Assembly: GCF_033115175.1 (NCBI RefSeq)
Contig: NC_084836.1
Span: forward strand, 66,585,797-66,649,796
Reading direction: 5' to 3'
Length of the DNA stretch: 64,000 nucleotides
Origin: Lepus europaeus
Lineage: Eukaryota > Chordata > Mammalia > Lagomorpha > Leporidae
Part shown: piece by piece, positions 23,263 to 35,393 of the stretch
Position numbering within the stretch: position 1 is the first letter of the stretch
How the letters are laid out: the number at the start of each line of letters is the position of its first letter
Notes under the pieces: generated by a model
Database searches by the model: none
What the model saw: the letters and a program-made list of their open reading frames with translations, nothing else
What the model was told of the DNA's origin: nothing
Made by a program: the position numbers and the translations under genes

Positions 23263-24049
23263 TAAGAGAAATGTAATACAAAGCCCAGTCCTAACAGACT
23301 CTACTTGTCCTGAGCCCCTGCTATGAGACCAGGCAGCCTTCCAGGTTAGCACTGTGTGGCCATGCACACTGCCCAGGCCACAGTGGGCACTTTGGTAGGG
23401 TTTCCAGGGGTCATTGCCTAAATGGAGAGAAATGGCTGCGGTGATGCAATCCCAGACCCACATGGCAAGGTGCCTCGATCTAAGCTTGAGCCAAGATGGT
23501 TCCTCCTGGCATGATCTGGAGGCGGCCGCCCAGCCAGCTTGCCCGTGGGTCAAGCTAAACTTACCCCAAACCGAAGGTTTCTGGGCCTGCTTGGAGGGGT
23601 ACAAGACCCTCCCTTCTTCTTTCAATGGCAGATCTTGAAAGGCAAAACTGAGTTGGAGACTCTACGCTGCCAGGCCAGGTGATTCGGCATGAGGCTCAGA
23701 GTCCGGGCTTCTGATTTGTGCTGACAAGGCGACAATCTGAGTGACAGTCACTCAAGTGGGCACCTGGGGAAGTCACGTGAAGGTCTCCCCGGCACTGGCA
23801 GCCCAAGTCCTCCTGCAAAGGCAGGAAGAGGGTGGCAGGCGCACTTTCTTCAGTCCCCCAAGTCATTCATTCCACAACTGAGTTCCAGTTCATAGGGTCC
23901 CAAAGCCCCCTCCATATCATAACTGTAGCAGTTTCCATTTCTGGAAGATGACTATATCTACGTGCTTCATACTGAATTTGATGAGGAAATGGATTTTCAG
24001 AAAGATTAAGTCATCTGCCCAAGGTCATTTGACCAGCGATGAACCCTGG
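23263..24049. other. Non-coding flank with L2/MIR-like trace
   Basis: No gene supported. GATGAGGAAATGGATTTTC and CATCTGCCCAAGGTCATTTG at about 23975-24035 resemble an ancient MIR/L2 3' part. Confidence 0.4.
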
Positions 24050-24290
24050 ACACACACAGAGGAGAGAGAGAAAATCTTCCATCCACTGGTTTACTCCGGA
24101 ATGACTACAACAGCCAGGGCTGGGCCTGGCCGAAACCAAGAGCCAGAAACTCCTTCAAGGCTCCCGCGTGGGTGGCAGGGGCCCAGGCACTCAGGCCTTG
24201 CCTCCCCGCAGCACATGAGCAGGGGGCTGGATTGGAAGTGCAGTAGCCGATGCCAGAGTAACAAGTGGTGGCTCACCCTGCTGCACCCTG
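24050..24290 (-). mobile_element. Diverged CSINE SINE
   Basis: Minus-strand fragment with GAAAATCTTCCATCCACTGG and GGGCTGGATTGGAAGTGCAG. Confidence 0.65.
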
Positions 24291-25423
24291 GATTTTTAAC
24301 ACTTCCAAACCATGCTTTATGGAGAGAGAAACCACGGGAGTGAAGTGGACTCTTGTCTATCCTGTGGCCATATGGAGGGAGCGCCACTTGCTTCTGCCGT
24401 GGCTGGCCGTGTGCTTGGGCATTGTCAGAATCTTCACCTCCCTGAATTCCATGTCACTGGGAGTCCCTGACTTTTCAGCGCGGCGTCCCTCCCCACCCTT
24501 TCCTGCCTAGAAACATCCCCCAATGGCAGGCGTCTGGTTCCAGAGGGCTCCTTGCATCCCTGCTTGCTCAAGCAGACTCAACAGTTCTGCCAAGGCTCGG
24601 CGTGCGAAGCTGAGAAGGACCTGGAGCTGAATCTTCAGGGCCCCTTATCTCCCAAGCGCCCCTGCCTGCGCACCTGCTCTCCTGATTGCATCCTTATTTG
24701 ATGAAGCGCCGCAGTGGTGCTCTTGTACTGGAAAGGATGTGATCTACAGAAGGGTGTACTGAACACCGCACTCTAATGGCCAGCCGAAGGTATTTCGGCG
24801 GCAGGGTCTTCAGGGAGGGGGAACAGAGCCTTCCCAGGAGCCCTGACTGCGTAAGGCTCATCCCGCACCTTCAGATGGAAGCTACGCAATGGGATCCCGT
24901 TATTCTGCTGCGCTGATTCTCTGTGTTCACCTGGCTGCCGGCACCCTACAGACACCAGCCCCATCCTCCCTCCCAGTCTCAGCTCCTCTCGGCCTCTCTC
25001 CCAGCAGGGCCGGGGTCCTTTAGGGAATCAGCTCCCCATGGTGAGCCTGCAGGGGGCTCGTGGAAGAGGTTGAGTTGTCAAATGAGGAGACATCAGTGCG
25101 AACACCCCCACTCCCCACCCCCCACCAACTCTGGAATGAAGATGGAGAGTTTTCTGTGCCTGGTTTGGTTCACGGAGACACATAGTCCATCATTTGATTT
25201 GCTACAAAGAGTATTCCTCCTCCCTGCCCCCAGCATCCTCCAGTTTTTGCTTAGAGTCTGGGAGCTGGAAAGATCTTAGTGATAACCTCACGGAGGCAGT
25301 TCACAGCGAAGGAAGGGAAACTGAGGCTCGGAGACCAGAACCCCGGTATCAGATCCCCAAATCAAAACTCTTCCCAGTGCCTCAGGGAAGCTGGCTTTCT
25401 CTGGGTGTCAGTTGGCTGTATTG
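24291..25423. other. Non-coding flank
   Basis: No gene or repeat recognised, apart from a weak MIR-like AAACTGAGGCTCGGAGACC near 25318. Confidence 0.4.
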
Positions 25424-25707
25424 TTTTAAAGATTTATTTATTTGAAAGGCAGAGCAAGAGAGAGAGAGAGAACCTTCCATTTGCTTGTTCACTCCCCAAA
25501 TAGTGGTAGCAGCCAGGGCTGGGCCAGGGAATTCCAGCCTAGTCTCCTGCATGGGTGCAGAGGCCCAACCGCTCGGGCCATCTTCTGCTGCTTTCCCAGG
25601 CCACAGCAGAGAGCTGGATTGGAAGTGGAGCAGCTGGGACTTGAACCGACACTCCTGTATGGGATGCTGCTGTCGCAAGTCCAGGCTGCACCACAAAGCT
25701 GGCCCTA
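25424..25707 (-). mobile_element. CSINE SINE
   Basis: Minus-strand copy with TTTATTTATTTGAAAGGCAG at left and head CACAAAGCTGGCCC at right. A short middle segment is missing. Confidence 0.82.
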
Positions 25708-26109
25708 GTTGGATACTTTTAGAATTGCTCCCTCCAGACTCCAGAAGCCAAGCTTGCTCTCCATGGCAGGGAGCACAGGAAGCAACCGTCATAGGAGCCA
25801 GGCCCTGCTTCCCAGCTGGGGCGCCTCTTGGCACATGTCAATCAGATACCAAGATCTGTAATCCTACAGGAGCTCGCATGGTTTCTGTGAAATTCTAGGA
25901 CCCCCTCTCCCCTCTGTCTCTGCCGCACAACACACGCCCACTCCCCTCAAGGCACTTCCTAGGGCAGGCAGGGCCTGTGGGGCAGAGGGGTAAGGATGAT
26001 TGTTTTGTCCCCAACTTCTCCCCGGCCCCCCTCGGATGAAGAGAGAAGGGACTGCTACCTTCAGATGTTGTTAGCCTTCTTCACACTGCTCTTAACTGCA
26101 TGGGGCTTA

Positions 26110-26420
26110 TCTTTTTTTTTTTTTTTTCTTTAAGATTTATTTACTTGAAAGGCAGAGTGACAGAGAAAGGGAGACACATGGAGAGGATCTTCATCCGCTG
26201 GTTCACTCCCCACTCACCTGCAACAGCCAGGACTGGGCGAGGCCGAAGCCAGGAGCCAGGAACTCCATCTGGGTCTCCCACATGGGTGCAGGGGTGCAAA
26301 CACGTGGGCCACCCTCCACTGCTTTCCTGGGCACATTAGCAGGGAGCAGGATGGGAAGTGGAGCAGCCGGGACTCACACTGGGGCTCCAGCACTGACTGC
26401 CGGTGGCACTGACAGACCCT
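26110..26420 (-). mobile_element. CSINE SINE
   Basis: Minus-strand copy with a T-run tail, GAAAGGCAGAGTGACAG and GGAGCAGCCGGGACTCAC. The head is degraded. Confidence 0.77.
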
Positions 26421-26859
26421 CTGGGGGCCACAGCAGCGGTTATCTCACTGCCTGCTGTGCGGGTTGAGCTCAGCAATGCTGACTAAGCACAGAGGGAACT
26501 TTTCAGCTGTGAGTGCTGTCAGGCACCTGTGCTCTCTGAATAGAGCAGGCCAGGTCCCGCCCCCTGAGACTGTCAAGTTCCCCTCACTGCATTTCTTGCA
26601 GTTCAAAGACTCTAGCTAGAAACTTCTGTTTTCCGGCGTTTGGTGGTCTGTCTAATCGCAGGTTCTCCATCCAGAGCTCATGCTGCTTCCCATTAGGCTT
26701 TGGCTCCAGGAAACATTTTTCAATCTCCTATTGGCTCTGAAGAACAACTTCTGCATTGTTAAGAAACAAAACAGAATTGCATTGGCTCAAGAATAAAACC
26801 CACCAGATCATTTAGTCTGATGCGAGCAGGATAGCACTGGGGATCCAGAGCCCTGCTGT
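26421..26859. other. Non-coding flank
   Basis: Moderately AT-rich, nothing recognised. Confidence 0.4.
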
Positions 26860-26860
26860 C

Positions 26861-27445
26861 TGAATTGTGTCTCCTCCAAATTCATGCGTTGAGGAGGGGG
26901 CAGGCATGACGCACCTCCCATTTCGGAATGCCTGGTTCAAGTCACAAACCTTCCACTTCCAATGCAGCTCCCTGCTATTGGGCGCCTGGAGAGGTAGGAG
27001 GCGATGGCTGGAGTGCTTGGAGCCCTGCGGGGGATCAGGATTGAGTTCTGGGCTCCTAGCTTCAGTCTGACCCAGGTCTGGCTGTTGTGGGCATTTGGGG
27101 AGTGAACCACTGAATAGAAGATCCTCCTTCTCGACCTTTCAAATAAAATGAAAAAAAGAAATGAAAGGTTCACATGCTTATGTCCTAATATCTGGTGCCT
27201 GGGAATGTGCCTGTCCTTGGAGACAGGGCCCCGAGAGAGGAAATGATGTTAAAATGAGCTCATACGGACGGGCATCCTTACCGGAAGAGATTAGGACGCG
27301 GGCCAACCCAGGAGGAAGACCACGCAGAGACAGAAGGAGAGGATGGGCAGCTGTAACCTAGGAGAGAGAGGCCAGGAGGAACCCCCGCTGCTGACGCCCC
27401 GACCTCTGGAACTGTGCAGAATGAGGCTTCTGCTGTTTCAGCTCT
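26861..27445 (+). mobile_element. Probable old retroviral-type LTR, split by a SINE
   Basis: TGAATTGTGTCTCCTCC at the left, CTTGGAGACAGGGCCCC in the middle and CCTCTGGAACTGTGCAGAA at the right recall ancient mammalian MaLR/ERVL-type solitary LTRs. No viral gene is present. Family assignment is tentative. Confidence 0.5.
26905..27160 (+). mobile_element. Diverged CSINE SINE inside the old LTR
   Basis: Plus-strand copy with CCTGGTTCAAGTC (B-box-like), GGGGAGTGAACCACTGAA and a TTTCAAATAAAATG tail. Confidence 0.68.
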
Positions 27446-27525
27446 GTGAATGGGTGCCGTGACTACACGCGTCTCAGCCACTTACTGTATGACCATGGGC
27501 GAGTTGTTCCAAACTCTCCAAGTCA

Positions 27526-27871
27526 CGCCTGGTGCTGTGGCATAGCAGGTAAAGCCACTGCCTGCAGTGCCTGCATCCCATATGGGCGCCGGTTCGAGAC
27601 CCGGCTGCTCCACTTCTGATCCAGCTCTCTGCTATGGCCTGGGAAAGCAGTAGAAGATGGCCCAAGTGCTTGGGCCCCTGCACCCACGTGGAAGACCCGG
27701 AGGAAGCTCCTGGCTCCCGGCTCCAGATTGGCGCAGCTCCAGCCTTTGCAGCTGATTGGGGAGTGAACCAGCGGATGGAAATTCTCTCTCTCTCTCACTC
27801 TCTTTCTCTGCCTCTCCTTCTCTCTCTGTGTAATTCTGACTTTCAAGTAAATAAACAAATCTTAAAAAAAA
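27526..27871 (+). mobile_element. CSINE SINE, full length
   Basis: Plus-strand copy with a clear tRNA-like B box GGTTCGAGACC and a full TC-rich part and A-rich tail. Confidence 0.88.
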
Positions 27872-27984
27872 AAAAAAAACCTCTCAAAGTCTCAGAGCTC
27901 CAAGTTCCTTCAAAACCTAGTAATCTATGACCCCAGTTACCCTAGACAACAACTACTTTCTTGCCAAAGAGGTTGGTTTTTTGT

Positions 27985-28243
27985 TTCTATTTTAATTTGA
28001 GAGAGAGAGAACATAAGCTCCCATCCGCTGGTTCACTCCCTAAATGCTTGGGAAAGCTAGGCATGGAAACTCCATCCGGGTCTCCCACACGAGTGGCAAG
28101 AACCCAACTTGTGGAGCCATCGCTGCTGCCTCTCGGGGTCTGCATGAGTCAGGAGTGGAGCTGAGCATCGAACCCAGGCGCTCTGCTCCGGGATGCGAGC
28201 ACCCTAGCAGGTATCTTCACCACCAGGCCAAGTGCTCACCCCC
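27985..28243 (-). mobile_element. CSINE SINE, older form
   Basis: Minus-strand copy with AATTTGAGAGAGAGAGAAC, CCATCCGCTGGTTCACTCC and a head ending CAAGTGCTCACCCC. Confidence 0.75.
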
Positions 28244-30203
28244 AGAGCTGCTGCTGGGCAGCTCTAGACCCGGGTCCTCAGGCAGGTGCACACAGCCTTG
28301 CGTCACTGCTGATCCTTCCACGGGCACTGTCACTCACAACCCTCTCCTTACCCTAAATGCTGGCATACATCCAGCCTTCTGGGGTCCCCGACCCTCAGAC
28401 CTCACAAAAATGGGTTGAAATGATAACATTTGCCTTTAAACTGCCGGATTCCATGGATTCTCGTTGAATCTAAATCATTCGGCACACACACAGGGCCTGG
28501 TGAGCCACTGACCTGGCCAAGTCCTATCAGCTTTATTCTTCTCATTGATTGGCAAGTCCACTCCACGGAAGCAACCTCGGACAGTTGACACGGCCTCACT
28601 CAGGCCCAGCAAGAGCACCCTCAGGTCATGTCTTTAAGATGCCAAAACGTCCACTTGGGTCAATCAATTCAGCGAAAAATCATTCCGACCTACAGCCACC
28701 ACACCGTACAGGCAAAGCAACGCTCCCTTGTCTGCCTGCAGGGACTTGGAGTCTACACAGCTATTGCTCTCCCTCCCTCCCCTCCCACCTAGCTGTCCTG
28801 TCAGGATGAAGAGCTGTGTGTTCACGTGGCCACACGGGCACGTATCGCACACACAGCGCATCACTACTACTCCTTCCTTTGCAGACAGACAGGACTGGAA
28901 GACAGCTTGTGCTGTCTGGGGCAGTAGGAAGGCCCCAGGAACTTAGGGCAGGGGCAGAACTTAGGGCAATATTTGGCTCATTTGGTAGTATGAATGGGAA
29001 GGAGCCAGAAAGACCTAGAGCTTGGCCCTGTTAAGTGAGCGTGAGTACAAATGGCCCCAAGTGCCCACATATGCTTCTGGGCTTTTGTCTTTGGTTCCAG
29101 GACCCTCCTGATCATGTAAATTCACGCATATATGAGTGTTTGGCTCTGCCTCTCTGTGTTTTCCCACCTTTGCTGATACCCACCTGTGCGTTCACACTGG
29201 TCTCTGCTTGCATGGGTTTGTACAAGGCCTGTGTGTGAGGTTGTGTGAGCAGGTGGGTTTACCTATGCCTCTGGCAATCTTCCTTTGGCTTTCTCTTTTG
29301 TACCTTGGTCTGCACATCTTTGGGGATCAGAGAGACTGGAGACAGCTCTCAAATGTGTGGCAAGCCAAGGAGGGAATCCGAAGCCGGCAAATGGCTGGGC
29401 AGACCCTCGGCAGCCCGGTTCCCTGAGGCTCCATTCCTGCCCTCGTCCACGATGAGGTCTGCCGCCTGCCAGAGGCTCCCCCTGGCCACCTCCACCGCAT
29501 CTACACCTCCAGGGCCCCTTCTAGCCCGTTTTTAATGAGCCCAAGGAGCAGATGGGAAGAGCTGCAAATGACCTGGGATTTTAAGATGGAAATAAAAAGG
29601 AAAACTGCATGCTTCTCCTCCCATTCTCATTTTCTCTTATCGATGTGCATCAACCCTGAGCGTGGACACAGGGGAGTCAGCTGCTCTGCATTCCTTAGAA
29701 GTTTTTTGTTTTTCTCTTTAAAAACTAAAGAATTTTGCAAGACAATTGTGGGTAGGTATTATAATCATATTGTGGTCATATTGTAAAAATGGCTATCTTT
29801 TAGGGATATCCATTGACTTGTTTACAGAAGAAATGTTATGATGTCTGGGATTTGCTTCCAAATATATGAGGTAGTGTTGGGTAGGGAAATAGATGAAACT
29901 AGATTGGCTGTGGGTTGATCATTGTTGAGGGGAGGTGTTGGTTACGTGGGAGTTTGATTATACTCCTCTCTCTGCTGTTTTATTTGGACATTTCCAGAAA
30001 AAGAAGAGAATCACATTCACTCAGGCCTATTCTACTATTCCCCCATCCCGAAATTATAATTATTGCCCCCATTATGCAGATGAGGAGGTAGAGGCTCTCA
30101 CTGGGGGACCTGCTGAAGGCAACTGGGAGCAGAAAATTTGGCCTGCCTCCCACAGAGGGTTCTTCCCATCGGTACCTGCATAAACAGGGGCCTCACACTG
30201 CTA
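28244..30203. other. Non-coding flank, 2 kb without SINEs
   Basis: No gene supported. 29530-30050 is AT-rich, and TTATAATTATTGCCCCC near 30051 starts a weak L2/MIR-like trace. Confidence 0.4.
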
Positions 30204-30261
30204 TAGAATAGAATAGAATAGAATAGAATAGAATAGAATAGAATAGAATAGAATAGAATAG
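30204..30261 (+). repeat. (GAATA)n pentanucleotide microsatellite
   Basis: About eleven perfect ATAGA/GAATA units in a row, uninterrupted, so probably length-variable between individuals. Confidence 0.95.
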
Positions 30262-30682
30262 ATCTGATTCATGAAAAAACCCATTTGGCATTTGCGTGGG
30301 GCTTCCTCCACACCCAAGAGTCCCACATTTGCATCTGCACAGACGTGTGCACACCTCTGCTCACACTACTTTGCCTTCCTGGGTTGCACACTTGCAGGCC
30401 ACTGATTCTGAAAAAGCATGTCAGGGGGAAAGAAAAGGGGCTCAGACTGCTGCCCCTAGGGGTGCCTGCCCTGTGTGCTCATGGGAATAGCTGGGCCGGA
30501 GAGGGGTCCTTAGCATCAGGCCCAGGAAGAGAGACACATGGAGAATTTGGTGAGGAAGGAAGGACATTGGCAGGCTGGTGCTTGGGCCTCTCATCAGAGC
30601 TGTAACTTTGCATGCAGGGATATGAGACATTTTTTTCCTCTCGTATATACTCAGGTAAGTAAATAAAATAGCACCTGTGCAG

Positions 30683-31003
30683 CCAGTGATGTAGTGCAAT
30701 GGGTTGAGCCACTGCCTGTGAGGCTGACATTGGAGCAACGGTTTGAGTCCTGGCTGCTCTGCTTCCGATCGAAATCCCTGCTAATGTGACTGAGAAAGTC
30801 ACATTAGCAGGATGATGGCTTAAGAACTTGGGTCCCTGCCATCCACTTGAGAGATGCAGGTGGAGTTTCTGGCTCCTGGCTTTGGCCTGGTCCAGACTTG
30901 GCTGTTACAGTCATTTGGGGAGTAAATCGGCAGATGCAAGATCTGTTTCTCTCTGCCACTCTGCCTTTCAAATAAATAAAAAGAAATCTTAAAAAAGAAA
31001 AAT
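30683..31003 (+). mobile_element. CSINE SINE with internal inverted duplication
   Basis: Plus-strand older copy. At 30777-30811 a 15-base arm, CCTGCTAATGTGACT, is followed after five bases by its exact reverse complement, which replaces the normal CAGCAG segment. Confidence 0.82.
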
Positions 31004-31007
31004 CTCA

Positions 31008-31269
31008 GGGCTGGCATTGTGGTGCAGCAGGTTAAGCTGCTCTGTGCGATACCAGCATCCTACATGAGTGCTGGTTTGAGTCCTGGCTGCTCCATTTCTG
31101 ATCCAGCCTCCTGCTAATTTGTCTGGGAAAGCAGGGGAAGAGGGCCCAAATGTTTGGACCCTTGCCACCCATGTAGGAGACCCGGATGGAGTTCCTGACT
31201 CCTGGCTTCAGCTTGCCTGCTCCCAGTTGTTGTGAACATCTGGGGAATGAACCAGTGAATGGAAGATAC

Positions 31270-31311
<42 letters not shown>

Positions 31312-31372
31312 CAAATAAATGAATTTTTATTTATAAATAAATTTATAAAAATTATTTAAAAGAAAGTATCAT
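31008..31372 (+). mobile_element. CSINE SINE
   Basis: Plus-strand copy with B box GGTTTGAGTCC, a (TC)n tract at about 31270-31306 and an AT-rich tail. Confidence 0.85.
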
Positions 31373-31868
31373 AAATACTTCTGTAGCTGGTCTGTGCACA
31401 GCACATGTGCTACTTGTGCGTGCACCGTGCAGCCCCGTCTCTGCAGAGCAGGCTCCTGAGAAGGGCGAGCACAGGTCTAGGAGTCAGAGGCCTGGAGGAA
31501 TCCCCGCCCACCACCTGCTGGAGGAGCTGTCTTCAAGTAGGTCACCCTTCTGGGGCTCAGTTTCCCCTAATGAAAAGCAAAATCAATAGTAATAACTGAG
31601 TTGCCCACCCCAAACAATGCTAAAGTTATTTTATATTGTAATGTATGCCCTACACACTCATAGTAAAATCTAATGGATAATGCACCCACAACACACATAA
31701 TTATACCTATCAATCAATCTGTTTATCTATTATCTATCTATCAATCCTTCCTAGCTATAGGATAGAAAAATCGAGTGACTTGCCTAAGATAACACAATTT
31801 GAATACAGTGTGAAACACTAAAATGATGATGGATTTGGGGGTTAGAAGCACTATTAAAGAGCTCAAAG
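31373..31868. other. Non-coding flank with short (TATC)n
   Basis: No gene supported. TATCTATTATCTATCTATC near 31725-31743 is a small microsatellite. Confidence 0.45.
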
Positions 31869-32150
31869 AAGGGTGGGCATTCAGTCTAGTGGTTAAGATG
31901 CCCATATCCAACAAGGGAGTACCTGGGTGCAATTCCCGGCTCTGGCTCTTGACTCCAGATCTCTGTTACTGCAGGCACTGGGAGGCAGTGATGATGGTCC
32001 AAGGGATTGGGTTCCTGCCACCATGTGGGAGATCTGGATTGAATTCCTGGTGCCTAGTTTTGGTTCTGGCCCAACCCTGGGGTGGGAGGGAGTGAACTAG
32101 CAGATGGGAGCTGTCTCTTTCTCTCTGCCTTTTCAATAAAAGGAAAAAGA
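31869..32150 (+). mobile_element. Older CSINE SINE
   Basis: Plus-strand copy of a different older form, with head GGGTGGGCATTCAGTCTAG, B box GGGTGCAATTCCC and tail CTGCCTTTTCAATAAAAGG. Confidence 0.72.
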
Positions 32151-32203
32151 ATGTGAAGAGGATGTCCAATATAATCATCCCATGGTCATCTCAGTCGGTA
32201 GAT

Positions 32204-32996
32204 CGGTGGTTTTCCAAATGTGATCCGAGAATCCCCGGGGGTCCTAGAGACCCCTCCAGCAGCTCTGCGAGCCCTGCTTATATATTTGCATGAGGCTATG
32301 TACTTCAGCTACTTCAACTAAACACCACATCAAAACACACTGAGGGCGGGCCATGGCGTGGCAGGTTAAGCCACTGTTTGGGCCGTTCCCACCCCACACC
32401 GGAGTGGCTGCATTGAGACCCACCTCCCAGTCTTGCTCCTGTGCACCCGGGGAGGCAGCAGATGATGGCGTGTGTGCATGGGCCCCTGCCACCCACGTGG
32501 GGACCAGGAGCGCGTGCCTGGCTCCTGGCTTCTGCATGGACCACTTCTGGTCGCTGGGCCACTGGGGAATGACCCAGCGGACTCTTCCTCTAGTCTCTCC
32601 CTTTCTACCATTCTGCCCTTCAAAACAAACAATCTATTTATAAAAAGATGAGAATAACAAAGGCAAAAACCAAAACAAATTGAATGCCAAGACAGATAGG
32701 AGAATCCAACTTTCTTCTACTAAGACAGACATTCAAGAGATTTGTGAAAATACAAAATAACAACACTAAATTGTTTTTGTTTTGGAAAACAGAGTTGCTT
32801 TCCATCAAAAAGTATGTTGTGCTCTTGACATGTAATCTTTCTTATTCTTATTAAAGAATTGTTAAAGCTGTCAGTTTTAATTTCTACTGAGGTGAACACT
32901 GAATATAAACAAAAAGCACTTTGGAATTTTAATAATTTTTATGTCTCAAGGGGTCCTACGACAACAACAACAACAAAAAAGTGTGAGAAGCACTGG
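32204..32996. mobile_element. hAT-like DNA transposon remnant, split by a SINE
   Basis: The left end CGGTGGTTTTCCAAATGTG and the right end GTGTGAGAAGCACTG are imperfect inverted ends. Internal AGGGGTCCTACGAC and GGGGGTCCTAGAGACC recall hAT-Tip100-type mammalian elements. No transposase frame is present. Confidence 0.55.
32343..32650 (+). mobile_element. CSINE SINE inside the hAT-like remnant
   Basis: Plus-strand copy from GGGCGGGCCATGGCGTGGC-like head to CTGCCCTTCAAAACAAAC tail. Confidence 0.78.
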
Positions 32997-33037
32997 GTTA
33001 GACCTTGGTGCTGCAGAGGACAAGAACCTACAAGGAT

Positions 33038-33362
33038 GGCTGGCGCCGCGGCTCACTAGGCTAATCCTCAGCCTGAGGCATCGGCACCCCGGGTTCTAGT
33101 CCCGGTCGGGGCGCCAGATTCTATCCCAGTTGCCCCTCTTCCAGGCCAGCTCTCTGCTGTGGCCCAGGAAGGCAGTGGAGGATGGCCCAAGTCCTTGGGC
33201 CCTGCACTTGGCACCTGGCTTCAGATCAGCGTGGTGTGCCAGCCACAGCGTACCAGCCACGGCGGCCATTGGGGGTGAACCAACAGAAAAAAGGAAGACC
33301 TTTCTCTCTCTCTCTCTCTCTCTCTCACTGTCCACTCTGCCTGTCAAAAAAAAAAAAAAAAA
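33038..33362 (+). mobile_element. CSINE2 SINE
   Basis: Plus-strand CSINE2 with head GGCTGGCGCCGCGGCTC, (TC)n tract and A-run tail. A few internal bases are missing near 33207. Confidence 0.87.
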
Positions 33363-34130
33363 CCTACCAGGGTGAGGCCAGACACAGCCTGAGCTACTGT
33401 CGGTCCCACCGGCCCCCATACCCTCGCCACTGCCCCCTGCTAACATCAGTCCCATGCTAAGAGCCGGTGTCTGTGTCCACCATGAGCAAAGAACTGAAGC
33501 AAAGAACTGGGCTCAGGCGCCTCTGATGGGAGTCTGGGCCCTGCCACTGGAGCACGTCCATACCCCGAAGCCTCGCCCAGCCTCCCCTAGTCCCAGGGGC
33601 ACAAAAGAATTGCAAAGAGTGTAATTGTGAGGCTGGAACAAGACATGCATCTAGTGCCGTGCCTGAACCACAGTAAGCACTGAAGCCAATGCTTGTGCCT
33701 GCTCCTAACAAAATGGACTGGACTCGCTGAGAGCTGGCGCCCAGGCCCGGCAAGCCTTAATCTCTAAGTGCTCCCACACATTAACCCGTTTACTCCCCCA
33801 GGGCCACAAGAGCTGTCCCTGGGGCCCTGGCTGTTTCCTGGCTGTGGAGTGGGGTAGAGGGTAAACAATTCCATGCCTTGCCTTTCATCTGGCAGGAGGA
33901 TGCTCTTCTAGACAGTTCCTGACTCCTGGCTCCTTCCTCTCCAGCCACTCTTGGCCTGAGGCAGCCACTCTTGGCCTGAGGAGTCAAGACACAGAGGGCA
34001 CCAAGGGTGAACCCTTGGGCCACCTGCTCTTCTGCAAAGGAACAAGTCTTTTAGGGCATTCGATGGGGGAGGAGGACAGCAAACGCCTCTGTCACCAGTG
34101 GCAGTGATAAGTCAAAGAAGCCACTTCTTG
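33363..34130. other. Non-coding flank with short tandem duplication
   Basis: No gene supported. CAGCCACTCTTGGCCTGAG occurs twice in tandem (33942-33960 and 33962-33980). Confidence 0.5.
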
Positions 34131-34438
34131 GGGCCGGCGCGCTGTGATGTGCCATATGTGGGTACCAGTTCGAGTTCCGGCTGCTCCACTTCCGATCCAG
34201 CTCCCTGCTAATGCACCTGGGAAAGCAGCAAAAGATGGACCCAGAACTTGGGCCCCTGCACCCATGTGGGAGGCGCAGATGGAGTTCCTGGCTCCTGACC
34301 TTGGCCCAGCCTAGTCCAGGCCACTGTGACCATTTTGGGAATGAACCAGCACACGGAAGAGCCCTGTCTTTGTCTGCCTCTCCTCTCTCTCTCGCTATAA
34401 CTCTGCTTTTCAAATAAATGATCTTAAAAAAAGAAAGA
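34131..34438 (+). mobile_element. CSINE SINE, deletion near the head
   Basis: Plus-strand copy. The head GGGGCCGGCGCGCTGTG joins almost directly to CATATGTGGGTACCAG, so the A-box side is shortened. Confidence 0.82.
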
Positions 34439-35393
34439 AACCCTTCATGGGTGCTCTGTTATTCTCTGTCACACCCCTACATGAACACACATCACCTTCA
34501 GCAGTCACCTACATAGGAACAGAAGAAATGAGTGTGTGTAGGCCCTCACATGAGGTGTCACGTAGTCACGTATGCTTTGAGGATGTGCCTCTCGGTAAAC
34601 ATGTTTGCTGAGAGAAACGAGCATGGAAAAATCACAGACCAGAGGGAACCACTCTCTCCATAGTCACCCCTCTGCCATCCTAGTCAGCAAAGACACTATC
34701 ACAAAATACAGGGTCCCACCTCCCGCGTCTTTCTTAGGTAAGGCTCTCCCAGCCGATTCAGGTCTGCCCAACCTGTGTGTGTGTGTGCGCAGGGGGTAGC
34801 AGGTAATGCAATTGCCTCTCGTCGCCATGGAAACCGAGTAGCACAGCCACCAGGAGCATGAACCTGGGATTCTTGGCCAACTGCTGCTCTTTCAGGATAA
34901 AGACAGGGCAGAATCCCAGGCAGGAGCTGGATCTCGGTGCAGATGGAGTGGAGGGACCCAAATAAGCAGGGCTTCTCTTGTCCACACATTTTCAACCCTG
35001 AGCTCTAGAATGGGGGTCTCGGGAGGATTGCACCCTGGTGGCCCGGAGATGCCAAGTGGATTTTGCTAGAGTCAGGTCTACCACAGAGAGTTCTAGAGCC
35101 TTGGGCCTGAATTATCAGGGCTGAGACCCAATGGGGTAGCCTATGAGCGGGAATTAGTACCTTCTCTGTACACTTTGCAGACCATATATTCTTTGGATTC
35201 GAGTGGAGGGAAGGAGGACGTGAGGGAGCCATTCCATTGCGTTTTGTGGAAGACAGAGTAAATGGGTCTCCTGCCTGTCGTCCGAAGTTTCAATGGGGAG
35301 TCTGGGAGGGGTGCAGGGGTTTTCTTATTACTCCGAAAATGACTGCCACCAAGGGAAGGAGTGGCAGGGCAAGTGGTAAAAGAAATAGAGAGG
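34439..35393. other. Non-coding flank
   Basis: Nothing recognised except a short (GT)n near 34774-34788. Confidence 0.4.
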
